Virus record (IMG/VR): IMGVR_UViG_3300047483_000245
Location: 1-64,000 of that record
Source of the DNA: a virus
DNA length: 64,000 nucleotides
Direction: 5' to 3' (one strand)
Shown here: one piece after another, positions 7,459 to 14,993 of the stretch
How positions within the stretch are numbered: the first letter of the stretch is position 1
How the letters are laid out: the number at the start of each line of letters is the position of its first letter
Notes under the pieces: model-generated
What the model was told of the DNA's origin: nothing
Seen by the model: only the letters and a program-made list of their open reading frames with translations
Databases searched by the model: none
Program-made: the position numbers and the translations under genes

Positions 7459-7926
7459 ATGATATTCAATAATTTAGGATTTTTAGTCCGGCCGCCAGTA
7501 CGCAGAAGAGGTTACCCTGTTCGCAGATACCGTCCAATCATTCAGCAATTTGGTGGTAGTGGTCAAGACTTCTTTATCAACGGAGGCATGGGACCTCCGG
7601 GACCTCCTGGGCCACCGGGCCCGCCAGGGCCTCCGGGCAATCCTAGTCCAGTGGCTGTCACTACTGTTACAACAACACCATACAATGTGTTGTTTACAGA
7701 TTATATGTTAGCAGTTGATGTTGGTACGCCTGCTAGCATCGTATTACCAATTTCACCCATTGGGACAGTATTTGTGGTCAAGGACATTGACGGCGATGCT
7801 GCCACAAACCCAATTACTGTAGCAGGTTTAGGATCAACCATCGATGGTTCGCCTACTGCTACAATCAATACCAACTATGGTAGTTTGACTTTTATATTCA
7901 ACGGAACAGAATGGAGCATAGTATAA
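7459..7926 (+). CDS. Collagen-like fibre protein
   Basis: 155 residues. An Arg-rich N-terminus leads into five GPP triplets (about 45-60), the signature of a collagen-type triple helix, then a beta-rich C-terminal domain ending FIFNGTEWSIV. That domain recurs in the proteins at 8210 and 8619. AAGGA precedes the ATG at 7459, which was preferred to an upstream in-frame ATG inside the previous gene. Probably a short trimeric fibre or head decoration. Confidence 0.75.
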   Translation: MIFNNLGFLVRPPVRRRGYPVRRYRPIIQQFGGSGQDFFINGGMGPPGPPGPPGPPGPPGNPSPVAVTTVTTTPYNVLFTDYMLAVDVGTPASIVLPISPIGTVFVVKDIDGDAATNPITVAGLGSTIDGSPTATINTNYGSLTFIFNGTEWSIV

Positions 7927-8153
7927 TGGCCTACATAAGACAAAATGTTTATCCCGACGGAGACTTGATCCCAAGCAATTTACCTGACAGTTATATGCCA
8001 GCCGCATATGGGGCACCAGCAGGGCAGAACTGCTTTACATGTGCCCACTTTAGATTGACTACTTCAGAACGTCACTGCACTAAGTGGGATGCTCCTGTAA
8101 AACCTAAATGGTGGTGCCGGGCATGGACTACTATTTGGCCAACAAAGATATAG
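7926..8153 (+). CDS. Small Cys/Trp-rich metal- or FeS-binding-like protein
   Basis: 75 residues coupled to the collagen-like gene (TAATG). Four Cys in the order CFTCAHF, then HCTKWD, then WWCRAW, spaced as in small high-potential iron-sulfur-like and zinc-binding phage proteins. The ligand is not known. Its place among fibre genes suggests a virion part. Confidence 0.6.
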   Translation: MAYIRQNVYPDGDLIPSNLPDSYMPAAYGAPAGQNCFTCAHFRLTTSERHCTKWDAPVKPKWWCRAWTTIWPTKI

Positions 8154-8209
8154 GCCATTGGTAATAGTGTAAAGATTACGCTAACCAAAATTATTTAAAG
8201 GAGACTTAA

Positions 8210-8614
8210 ATGTCATATACAAATAACCCAACATCAATACTCGCTGGAGCAGGTATTACAGTTACACCAACAACAGGCACTGGTGCTAACATTGTTACTA
8301 TTAGTTCTAGCGGTGTTAGTCCAGTTGCCGTTCGTGTTGCAGTTGCTACACCTATTGCAGTCAGTGCAACAACTGACGAAGTAATCAGTGTACAAGTACC
8401 AGGGCCAGTTGCTGTAGCGGTAAACTTGCCAGCAGGTGTTGCAGGACAAGTTTTTACTATCAAAGACGGCTTGGGTCTTGCTACTGTATTAACACCAATT
8501 ACCATCAACCCAGCTGGTGCTGACACTATTGACGGCGCAGCCAGTGCTACAATCAACGCTCCATTTGGTTCATTGACATTAGTCTTTGATGGCGCACAGT
8601 GGATCTTAGTCTAA
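8210..8614 (+). CDS. Fibre-type protein with repeated C-terminal beta domain
   Basis: 134 residues, AAAGGAG before the ATG. The Ser/Thr/Val/Ala-rich N-terminal half is followed by a domain (QVFTIKDGLG to LVFDGAQWILV) clearly related to those at 7459 and 8619. Beta-structured and likely trimeric; an adhesin or fibre tip is inferred. Confidence 0.65.
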   Translation: MSYTNNPTSILAGAGITVTPTTGTGANIVTISSSGVSPVAVRVAVATPIAVSATTDEVISVQVPGPVAVAVNLPAGVAGQVFTIKDGLGLATVLTPITINPAGADTIDGAASATINAPFGSLTLVFDGAQWILV

Positions 8615-8618
8615 TACT

Positions 8619-9083
8619 ATGGCTTATACCAGACCGCCTGTTCAGCCAGGACGAGCACTAAGAAGAAATCCGCCTATACCAGCTGAAACTACGGCTGGTG
8701 TACTTGATTTTAAACTTGACGCTGATATTGCTACTACTGAATACCTGGGTGTAGTGCAGGTTGGCAGTGGATTGTCTATTACACCTGCAGGTGTATTGTC
8801 TGCTACCAACAGCGGGAATGATTTTATCAATGTAAAGCTCACCAGCACAGACTACACTGCAACTGCCACTGATTACTATATTGGTGCTACTAAAAAGGAC
8901 ATAGAAATAACTTTGCCGTTGGGACAACTAGGTAAAGTTTATGTTGTTAAAAATCAAGTCTCAGGCAATATCAAAGTCAAAACTTCAGGTAGCCAAAAGA
9001 TAGATACTTCTTCAGATAAAACACTAGGCACCGATGTCAGTGTTATAGTTGTATTTGACGGTACACGATGGAACGTCATTTAA
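8619..9083 (+). CDS. Fibre-type protein, third copy of the beta domain
   Basis: 154 residues. Pro/Arg-rich start, a spacer with a segment typical of phage fibre shafts (GLSITPAGVLSAT), then the shared domain (KVYVVKNQVSG to VVFDGTRWNVI). Three adjacent genes with the same domain and different N-termini suggest a set of interchangeable surface proteins. Confidence 0.65.
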   Translation: MAYTRPPVQPGRALRRNPPIPAETTAGVLDFKLDADIATTEYLGVVQVGSGLSITPAGVLSATNSGNDFINVKLTSTDYTATATDYYIGATKKDIEITLPLGQLGKVYVVKNQVSGNIKVKTSGSQKIDTSSDKTLGTDVSVIVVFDGTRWNVI

Positions 9084-9095
9084 TAAGGAAAAATC

Positions 9096-9743
9096 ATGTA
9101 TAAAAAAATTACACATACGATCGTTGAAGAGCACTTCGATCACCCAATGGGAGTTGGTATTGCGGCTAACGTAGGTAAGCCAAAATTTGCTCGTAGTACC
9201 CTTGCTGAAATTATGCCAAGCAGTCAGTTTAAAGCGTTTGTAGACAACTACTGCATGGAGCTCGAGGACAAACTGGTCAATTTGGCAAATGCAACATTTG
9301 ACCAAACTTTAGATTTCCAAGCGGCAATTGCCAATGCAATGGATTATGAAGTGCTAGGCAATACTCTTGGCAAGTACTATGACATCGAATTCCAAGAACG
9401 TTTTAATCAACAAATTGGAAATCTAATTATGCAGTTCTTGTTCTATTGGAGAAATTCTATTCGCAAGTTTGATAACAAATCAACAGCCGATAGAATTAAA
9501 CAAAATAATTGGGCTCTTTCGCAAGTTGCAAATCAGTACAACAACTACTGGGACAGAGATATTCTAAGATTGTTGTTAGATGACTTTTCTAACGAATTGA
9601 TCAATTTGGGCAACGCTAAGTTAGCTAAAAACAAAGCCAACGAAACTGCCGCATTAGACAAACTTGCAGCCGCTGGTTCAAAATTATCAAACTATATGTC
9701 CAATGGCGTGCTTCAACAGTTTCCTGAATTGTTTACTGCCTGA
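9096..9743 (+). CDS. Paralogue B of a 220-residue phage family, unknown
   Basis: 215 residues, predicted mostly helical. Related to the protein at 5987 at the N-terminus, the centre and the Tyr-Trp motif. AAGGA lies before the ATG and the stop overlaps the start of the peptidase gene (TGATG), so the two are likely made together. Function unknown. Confidence 0.65.
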   Translation: MYKKITHTIVEEHFDHPMGVGIAANVGKPKFARSTLAEIMPSSQFKAFVDNYCMELEDKLVNLANATFDQTLDFQAAIANAMDYEVLGNTLGKYYDIEFQERFNQQIGNLIMQFLFYWRNSIRKFDNKSTADRIKQNNWALSQVANQYNNYWDRDILRLLLDDFSNELINLGNAKLAKNKANETAALDKLAAAGSKLSNYMSNGVLQQFPELFTA

Positions 9744-10417
9744 TGCCCACAAGGCAAGTTGATCTAAGAGAATGGGCCAGTCCCGTTGAGGAGCAATGGC
9801 AACTGGGTAGTTGCACTGCACAGGCAGTAGTTGGTGCTTACGAACTGCTGACTCGCATGCACTACCCAGATCAGTTAGTTGATCTAAGCAGATTGTTTTT
9901 GTACTACAATGCTCGACGACTCACCGGAGATATCGATGAGGACATAGGTGCTTATATTTCAACTGCCATTGACGCAGTCAAAACCTACGGCCTGTGCCGC
10001 GAAGATTTATGGCCTTACGATCCTGACAAGTTTGATGTAGAGCCCGGGTATATTTGCTATCGTGATGCTCGAAAGAGAACAATAAACAAAGTGTATGAAA
10101 TAACTTCACATGAAGAAATTGTCGATATGCTTGATCGTCGGCACCCTGTAGTAGTCGGTGTTGCAGTATATTCAGACTTTAACCGAATCAACAACCAATC
10201 CACAATATTAAAGATGCCCACTGCAACCGAAGAGCCCATTGGAAGCCATGCCATGTGCATAGTTGGGTACGATGATTCAAAACAACAGTTCCTACTACGA
10301 AATAGTTTTGGGGACGATTGGGGCGAAGGCGGGTACTTTTGGATTCCGTACGAGTACGCAGATGCAAATTTTTCAGATATGTGGACGTTTGATGTACTGC
10401 TAAAAAGTAGCATTTAG
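9743..10417 (+). CDS. Papain-like (C1A) cysteine peptidase
   Basis: 224 residues, the size of a mature papain domain with no propeptide or signal peptide. The catalytic set is visible: Gln about 18-20 and Cys 24 (QLGSCTAQAVVGAYE), His 169 (GSHAMCIVGYDD) and Asn 187 (LLRNSFGDDWGEGGYFW). It may process virion proteins, digest a host surface protein or cut a host target; the fibre-gene context favours a virion-associated role. Family assignment is strong. Confidence 0.85.
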   Translation: MPTRQVDLREWASPVEEQWQLGSCTAQAVVGAYELLTRMHYPDQLVDLSRLFLYYNARRLTGDIDEDIGAYISTAIDAVKTYGLCREDLWPYDPDKFDVEPGYICYRDARKRTINKVYEITSHEEIVDMLDRRHPVVVGVAVYSDFNRINNQSTILKMPTATEEPIGSHAMCIVGYDDSKQQFLLRNSFGDDWGEGGYFWIPYEYADANFSDMWTFDVLLKSSI

Positions 10418-10486
10418 TATTACCTTTTTGTTGCAAAAATACAACACTTTTTCACCACTTTTTTGAAGATTTTTACCAAAAAAAGG

Positions 10487-10515
10487 TTGACCATTTGGCC
10501 CCGGACCTGTATAAT
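10487..10515 (+). promoter_or_regulatory. Host-type promoter TTGACC-17-TATAAT
   Basis: TTGACC 10487-10492 and TATAAT 10510-10515, 17-base spacer, with an A/T-rich stretch just upstream. Drives the 10548 gene. Confidence 0.85.
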
Positions 10516-10547
10516 ATACACATAGCAAAGCAAAACAGGAGTTGATT

Positions 10548-10823
10548 ATGGATATGATAGAAGCAACCAAACTTATTCAAGAACAAGCAACTGCAAACGG
10601 CCGGCCGTTTGCTGAAGAACTGATTTATATTTCCGAGACTCTGAAAGCACCATCTGACATTTACGATGCGTTCATTGTGTACCAAAATGTTGTAAACATT
10701 TATTTTAGTTATGGTGCTAGAAAAGCACGAATCGAGCAGTTTGCCCGCGATTTCAAGTGGTTGTCCCAGGATTTCAAAGATCAAATGTACAATGACACCT
10801 TCGTAGACGCCAAGACTTATTAA
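10548..10823 (+). CDS. Small helical protein, unknown
   Basis: 91 residues. The ATG at 10548 was chosen because AGGAG (10537-10541) lies 6 bases before it; an in-frame TTG two codons earlier is unlikely. Helical, no recognised motif. The next promoter begins directly after its stop. Confidence 0.65.
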   Translation: MDMIEATKLIQEQATANGRPFAEELIYISETLKAPSDIYDAFIVYQNVVNIYFSYGARKARIEQFARDFKWLSQDFKDQMYNDTFVDAKTY

Positions 10824-10852
10824 TTGACTGAAATTGGTTTTGGTAGTATAAT
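10824..10852 (+). promoter_or_regulatory. Host-type promoter TTGACT-17-TATAAT
   Basis: TTGACT 10824-10829 and TATAAT 10847-10852, 17-base spacer. The -35 box starts at the base after the previous stop codon. Confidence 0.85.
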
Positions 10853-10882
10853 AACACATACAGCAACAAACAGGAGCCGAAG

Positions 10883-11167
10883 ATGAAACAAGATCACACC
10901 ATGTACATCTACAAAGCAGACAAGCGTACCAAAAGCGGTGAGCGTCTTGTTAGCACTACAGTTTGGCGCAATCGTGATGCGGCAGAAATGAAACGTGAAG
11001 TTCGTGAACTGCAATACGAGCTGTATCCTACACGCCTGGGCTTTCGCATTGAATTCTTTCCTACAATGAAAACTGTTAAGAACTTGATGACCGGCAAAGA
11101 CGTGCAAATTGACCGTGACACTCCGTGGGCTTGCAACCCTGCTAGCGAAACTTACTGGAGCATGTAA
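10883..11167 (+). CDS. Small basic protein, unknown
   Basis: 94 residues, AGGAG before the ATG. Strand-rich N-terminus (MYIYKADKRTKSGERLVSTT) and a basic helix; could bind nucleic acid, but no family is recognised. Confidence 0.65.
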   Translation: MKQDHTMYIYKADKRTKSGERLVSTTVWRNRDAAEMKREVRELQYELYPTRLGFRIEFFPTMKTVKNLMTGKDVQIDRDTPWACNPASETYWSM

Positions 11168-11169
11168 TT

Positions 11170-11400
11170 GTGAACGAACGATTTAAAGAATTTGAACTAG
11201 AGGCCATTGCCTATGCTGACAGTAAAGTGCCAGCCAACGACCGATATAACGACATTTACCACAGTATCGTCCGTGGTAAGTTCGCCGAGTTGATTGTTCG
11301 GGAATGTGTTACTATTTGTAATGATACAAACGATGCCAGTTATTTGAACGGTGTGATTGCTGGTAGAAAGATTAAACAACATTTCGGAGTTGAAGAATGA
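11170..11400 (+). CDS. Conserved small phage protein with FAELIVREC motif
   Basis: 76 residues with a GTG start. It has the MNER start, FAELIVREC middle and a terminal KQHFGVE segment that I recall as a very common hypothetical in tailed phages. Function unknown. Overlaps the next gene by ATGA. Confidence 0.65.
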   Translation: MNERFKEFELEAIAYADSKVPANDRYNDIYHSIVRGKFAELIVRECVTICNDTNDASYLNGVIAGRKIKQHFGVEE

Positions 11401-11573
11401 TACGAATAATTTTCTTTTGGTTGATACTATTTGCCCTGTTCTTTTTTGGCATAAAATTTCTTAGAAGTTTGTCCGGAAGTGAAGCCTGGGCATTGACAAA
11501 GCTGGTAAGCTATGCTATACTATGTTCACTGCTAACAACAGCATTTTTGGTTCTTATTGTAATTCTTTTTTAA
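11397..11573 (+). CDS. Small two-span membrane protein
   Basis: 58 residues with two hydrophobic segments (about 4-22 and 38-58) separated by a short charged loop. ATGA overlap with the gene before. The promoter for the SPFH gene lies inside its coding sequence. Too little to call a holin. Confidence 0.55.
   Translation: MIRIIFFWLILFALFFFGIKFLRSLSGSEAWALTKLVSYAILCSLLTTAFLVLIVILF
11493..11521 (+). promoter_or_regulatory. Host-type promoter TTGACA-17-TATACT
   Basis: TTGACA 11493-11498 and TATACT 11516-11521 with a 17-base spacer, inside the membrane protein gene. Drives the SPFH lipoprotein gene at 11583. Confidence 0.8.
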
Positions 11574-11582
11574 AGGTGTATC

Positions 11583-12377
11583 ATGAAACGTGTTTTGACT
11601 CTCTCTATTCTGGCCGCGGCAGTTCTTGCTACTGGTTGTACTCGTATTGAAACTGGTGAAGTTGGCGTTCGCGTCGGCTTTGACAAACAAGTTCAAAGCG
11701 GCGAACTGCTTCCGGGTTCTTTCAATCAAACCTTGGTTGGTAGTGTGCTGACATTCCCTATTAAGGATGTCAACGTGACCTTGGATAACATGACTCCAGT
11801 GGCCAGTGACAACTCCACCATGAAAGACTTTGATGCTGTGGTTGTTTACAACATCAATCCGCAAAGCGTTGCTGAACTGTACTCAACCAAGAACAAGAGC
11901 TTTCACGCTGAGTTCAAAGGCGACACTTATGTGATGTACAACTACATTGTTCAAACTGCACGTAACGCTATCTACAAAGCCGCACGCAAGCACGAAGCCT
12001 TGGACATGGCTGACAAGCGCAGTGAAATGGAAAAGGCTATCCAAGACGAGATTGTTCGTAACTTGGCAGAAGAAAAACTGGATGGTAGTATTGTTATCAG
12101 TCAAGTGATGATTCGTAACGTTGTACCTAGCGACACAGTAGTTGAAAGTGCCAACGCCTTGGTTCGTAGCAAAAACGAACTCAAGCAGAAAGAAGTTGAA
12201 GTCAAGACTGCTGAAGCTGAATCGCGTCGTATGGCAGCTCTGGCCAACAACTCGGGTAGCTCAATTGCATTCATGCAAGCACAGGCCATGTTGAACATCT
12301 CAGAAGGTATCAAAGCTGGCAAGGTGCAGACCATTGTTGTGCCCTCTAACTTCAACGCACTCATGATGCCCAAGTAA
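11583..12377 (+). CDS. SPFH/Band 7 (prohibitin-like) lipoprotein
   Basis: 264 residues. Signal peptide with lipobox LATGC (Cys 19), then the SPFH pattern: GEVGVRVGFDK near 25, a strand-rich domain to about 130, and a long helical region with an Ala/Glu-rich coiled coil (about 185-220, VEVKTAEAESRRMAALAN). SPFH proteins form ring-like membrane scaffolds that modulate proteases and membrane domains; a lipoprotein form would act at the periplasmic face. AAAGG precedes the ATG. A host-derived module is likely; similar phage proteins may protect infected cells or shape the envelope (inference). Confidence 0.85.
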   Translation: MKRVLTLSILAAAVLATGCTRIETGEVGVRVGFDKQVQSGELLPGSFNQTLVGSVLTFPIKDVNVTLDNMTPVASDNSTMKDFDAVVVYNINPQSVAELYSTKNKSFHAEFKGDTYVMYNYIVQTARNAIYKAARKHEALDMADKRSEMEKAIQDEIVRNLAEEKLDGSIVISQVMIRNVVPSDTVVESANALVRSKNELKQKEVEVKTAEAESRRMAALANNSGSSIAFMQAQAMLNISEGIKAGKVQTIVVPSNFNALMMPK

Positions 12378-12378
12378 T

Positions 12379-12642
12379 ATGAAACAGCGCGGATTTACCC
12401 TTATTGAATTGATGATTGTTGTTGTAATGGTAGGCATTGTGGCAACACTAATTGCAGGTGTTGCAGGCTTTGCTTCAGGCAACAGTTCAGTTAGTTACGG
12501 AGTCAATGGCATGACTGAAAGTCGTTGTATCGAAAACTACAAGTTCATCATCGATCAAAAGGGTAATAGCCGCCAAATCCTTGACGAGTTCGGTAAAGGT
12601 GTACGTTGCGAACGAGCAAGTGTGCCCGGAGGTATGCAATGA
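12379..12642 (+). CDS. Type IV prepilin-like protein
   Basis: 87 residues. The N-terminus is a class III prepilin signal: RGFTLIELMIVVVMVGIV, cleavage expected between Gly 5 and Phe 6, with the conserved Glu at +5 of the mature protein. A short domain with two Cys follows (CIENYKF and VRCERA). Host prepilin peptidase could mature it and insert it into a pilus or pseudopilus. It follows the SPFH gene by one base, so the two are probably co-expressed. Interference with host pili or DNA uptake is an inference. Confidence 0.8.
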   Translation: MKQRGFTLIELMIVVVMVGIVATLIAGVAGFASGNSSVSYGVNGMTESRCIENYKFIIDQKGNSRQILDEFGKGVRCERASVPGGMQ

Positions 12643-12905
12643 CCGTGGTTAAGAAGCCTATCAAAAGTGTGACACCAACTGAGCTACACTATGACTTAAT
12701 GGGACGAGAGTTCAAAGAAGGCCAGTATGTAGCAGTTGCCGACAATGGTTTATACATTGCTCAAGTTCTTCGCTTTACTCCCAAGATGGTGGAAGTAGAA
12801 AAGGTTGGAGGCAAGTACCGAAGCAAGCGACTCAAGTATGCTAGCGACATGGTTATCCTGGATGGCCCTGATGTGTTTATGTGGGTGCTGACCAATGGAC
12901 TTTAA
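12639..12905 (+). CDS. Small strand-rich protein, unknown
   Basis: 88 residues; ATGA overlap with the prepilin-like gene fixes the start. The middle (GREFKEGQYVAVADNGLYIA) looks like a small SH3-type barrel. No family recognised. Confidence 0.6.
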   Translation: MTVVKKPIKSVTPTELHYDLMGREFKEGQYVAVADNGLYIAQVLRFTPKMVEVEKVGGKYRSKRLKYASDMVILDGPDVFMWVLTNGL

Positions 12906-13146
12906 AACCATGACCAAAGAAGAAGCATATGACTTCTTGGTTCGTGCTGGTATTGTTCGCCCCAAGGAGCGAGCATTAGAAGGTCAAGAGAAAGAGGAGA
13001 TGATGCTTATACTAAAGCTTCTGACTCCCACCGACAGTTCAAACAATCAGCGTTTCTGGACTGACCATTACCAATACGGCGACAACAAGTATTCAGTGAC
13101 ATATTTTGATGAAAATGAATATGAAATCACTGAAATCAAACCCTAA
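12895..13146 (+). CDS. Small protein, unknown
   Basis: 83 residues overlapping the previous gene by 11 bases. Helical first half, strand-rich Tyr/Glu-rich second half. No family recognised. Confidence 0.6.
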   Translation: MDFKTMTKEEAYDFLVRAGIVRPKERALEGQEKEEMMLILKLLTPTDSSNNQRFWTDHYQYGDNKYSVTYFDENEYEITEIKP

Positions 13147-13178
13147 CTCATAATTACATATAGTTTTAAGGAAACCAC

Positions 13179-13379
13179 ATGGCAGACATTATCGATGACG
13201 CACAAGAAGCAATGGAAGCTCAGGAAGAGCTTCGCAGAGCAACAGCAAAAGAATTCAAGCCTATTCGAACAGGCTTTTGTATTGAGTGTGAAGAACCAAC
13301 AGAGTTCACATTCTGTTGCGTTGACTGTAGAGACACTCATGAAAAACGTGAGCGAATGAAAAGTATCAACGGAAAATAA
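13179..13379 (+). CDS. Small zinc-finger protein (TraR/DksA-like layout)
   Basis: 66 residues: an acidic helix (residues 1-25) followed by a four-Cys zinc ribbon, CIECEEPTEFTFCCVDC, and a basic end. The helix plus zinc finger layout is shared with short TraR/DksA-type phage proteins, which bind RNA polymerase. Length and spacing fit; the target is inferred. Confidence 0.65.
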   Translation: MADIIDDAQEAMEAQEELRRATAKEFKPIRTGFCIECEEPTEFTFCCVDCRDTHEKRERMKSINGK

Positions 13380-13404
13380 TCAAGATGGGTAGTTACCGTA
13401 TCAG

Positions 13405-13412
13405 CTAAATAT
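13405..13412 (+). promoter_or_regulatory. T4-like late promoter core, leaderless start
   Basis: CTAAATAT lies 4 bases before the ATG at 13416, with no ribosome binding site between. Confidence 0.6.
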
Positions 13413-13415
13413 CTG

Positions 13416-14639
13416 ATGCGTTTACGTGAACTATTATCAGAAGTTAAAATCGACAATCACAAAGGTGCTGGTGCAGTTCCTTATAACCAAGACGTAGACT
13501 ACTTTGGCCTACAGGTTATGATGAAGCCCAGCACATTCCTACGACTGGCTGCACCGCTGGGTCAAGAGCACAGTGCCGAACTAGAAAAATACATTGCCGA
13601 CGGTGGTGCAATTGGTGCTCCGTTTTTAGAAATTAAAATCCCGCCAGAATGGGATGACGGTGACTTCTCTAAGCCTGCACAAGTTGCAGGTCACGAAGGT
13701 CGCAATCGTATGACAGCTATTCAAAAGCTGGAAGGTGATACACCTATTGAAGTGCATATCTTCCCTCGTGGTGGATACCGTGCTCGAGACATTACTCCAG
13801 AGTTTAGGTCTGCAATTGCTCGTGGCTTACAAGCTGAAAAGGCTACAAACATTATTGCAGGTCCGTTATTTGAAGATGACTTAGAAGAAGGTTGGCGAGA
13901 TACACTTACTAACCTGGCCATTGCAGGTGGTGTTGCCGCAGGTGGCATGGGCGGTATGATGGCCAAGCAAGGAGCCGAAAACTACTTCAAAGAGCCCACT
14001 GCCGTAGTTGCACAGGCCCCACAATCTAAGCAAGCAGAAGCACCAAAGACATTTGCACAAGCCAAGTCAGCTCCAAGTGCGCCAGCCGCTGTCAAAGCCG
14101 AACCAAAAGCTGCCGCTAAAAAGATTGATGTTAAACCAATTACTGGAAATCCTCTTGAAAGCGTATTGTTACAAGTTGCAAAATCATCTGGCCTACAAGG
14201 TACAGAACTTGCGGCATTTATGGCCCAGTGTGCTCACGAAACCCTGGACTTCAAGCGTCTAACAGAATTTGGTGGCAGCTTGGACTTCCGCAAATATGAT
14301 CCAAAATATGCTCCAGGAAAAGCCAAGGCTCTGGGCAACAAGCATGTAGGCGATGGTGCAAGATATAAGGGTCGTGGATTCATTCAAATTACAGGACGTT
14401 GGAATTACAAGCAGGCCGGACAAGAATTAGGCTTACCACTGGAAAAACATCCCGAGCTACTTGAAAAGCCAGAAATTGCTGCCAAGGTATCAGTTTGGTT
14501 CTGGAAGCATCGTGTGCAACCAAACGTAGATAACTTTAAAGATACTACCAGTGTTACAAAACAAGTGAACCCGGGCCTGCGTGGACTAGAACAGCGTAAG
14601 GATAACTTTGCTGATTACATGCAAGTTGCCATGAGATAA
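13416..14639 (+). CDS. Late protein with GH19 lysin domain, possible capsid-targeted
   Basis: 407 residues in three parts. Residues 1-9 (MRLRELLSE) match the I/L-x-E leader pattern. Residues about 25-140 form a domain with DVDYFGLQVMMKP and a ParB-like GHEGRNRMTAI motif; I recall this domain from virion-type proteins of marine phages. After a Pro/Ala/Lys-rich linker, the last 165 residues are a GH19-type lysozyme: CAHETLDF carries the catalytic Glu, and GARYKGRGFIQITGRWNY is the family core. It may be a virion-borne peptidoglycan hydrolase, distinct from the endolysin at 34152. Confidence 0.8.
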   Translation: MRLRELLSEVKIDNHKGAGAVPYNQDVDYFGLQVMMKPSTFLRLAAPLGQEHSAELEKYIADGGAIGAPFLEIKIPPEWDDGDFSKPAQVAGHEGRNRMTAIQKLEGDTPIEVHIFPRGGYRARDITPEFRSAIARGLQAEKATNIIAGPLFEDDLEEGWRDTLTNLAIAGGVAAGGMGGMMAKQGAENYFKEPTAVVAQAPQSKQAEAPKTFAQAKSAPSAPAAVKAEPKAAAKKIDVKPITGNPLESVLLQVAKSSGLQGTELAAFMAQCAHETLDFKRLTEFGGSLDFRKYDPKYAPGKAKALGNKHVGDGARYKGRGFIQITGRWNYKQAGQELGLPLEKHPELLEKPEIAAKVSVWFWKHRVQPNVDNFKDTTSVTKQVNPGLRGLEQRKDNFADYMQVAMR

Positions 14640-14675
14640 TGTCTTTTTGAACTGCCACAAGTTCAGCCAAAAAAC

Positions 14676-14681
14676 TAAATA
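14676..14681 (+). promoter_or_regulatory. T4-like late promoter core (CTAAATATAA)
   Basis: TAAATA at 14676-14681, about 45 bases before the ATG at 14727. Transcription from it would give a short leader that includes the AAAGGA site at 14715-14720. Confidence 0.5.
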
Positions 14682-14726
14682 TAATACACGGTTTAGATGA
14701 TTCTAGCCATTAATAAAGGAAAAGAA

Positions 14727-14993
14727 ATGTTATCATTTTTAAAGAAGCTATTTGGATTTGGCCCTGCGCCAGTTGCAGAAGCACCATACAAAGTAGAAGC
14801 TCCAGCACCAGTTATCGTAACTGATGCAACTGAGTCTGTAGCAGTTCCAGTTGCGGCAGCTGATGAAGCTCCTATCGAAATTGTTCCAGTTGCAGAAGCA
14901 GTTGCCCCAGTAGTTGCAGCCAAGAAGCCACGTGCTAAAAAGCCGGCCGCTGAAAAGAAGCCACGTGCTAAAAAAGCTCCTAAGGCCAAATAA
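14727..14993 (+). CDS. Ala/Pro/Lys-rich histone H1-like protein
   Basis: 88 residues: an amphipathic start (MLSFLKKLFGFG), an Ala/Val/Pro/Glu-rich stretch, and a basic tail of repeated KKPRAKK units (about 66-88), as in H1-like DNA-binding tails. AAAGGA lies 6 bases before this ATG, which is why it is preferred to the in-frame ATG at 14697. Could condense DNA in the head or act on host DNA. Confidence 0.65.
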   Translation: MLSFLKKLFGFGPAPVAEAPYKVEAPAPVIVTDATESVAVPVAAADEAPIEIVPVAEAVAPVVAAKKPRAKKPAAEKKPRAKKAPKAK

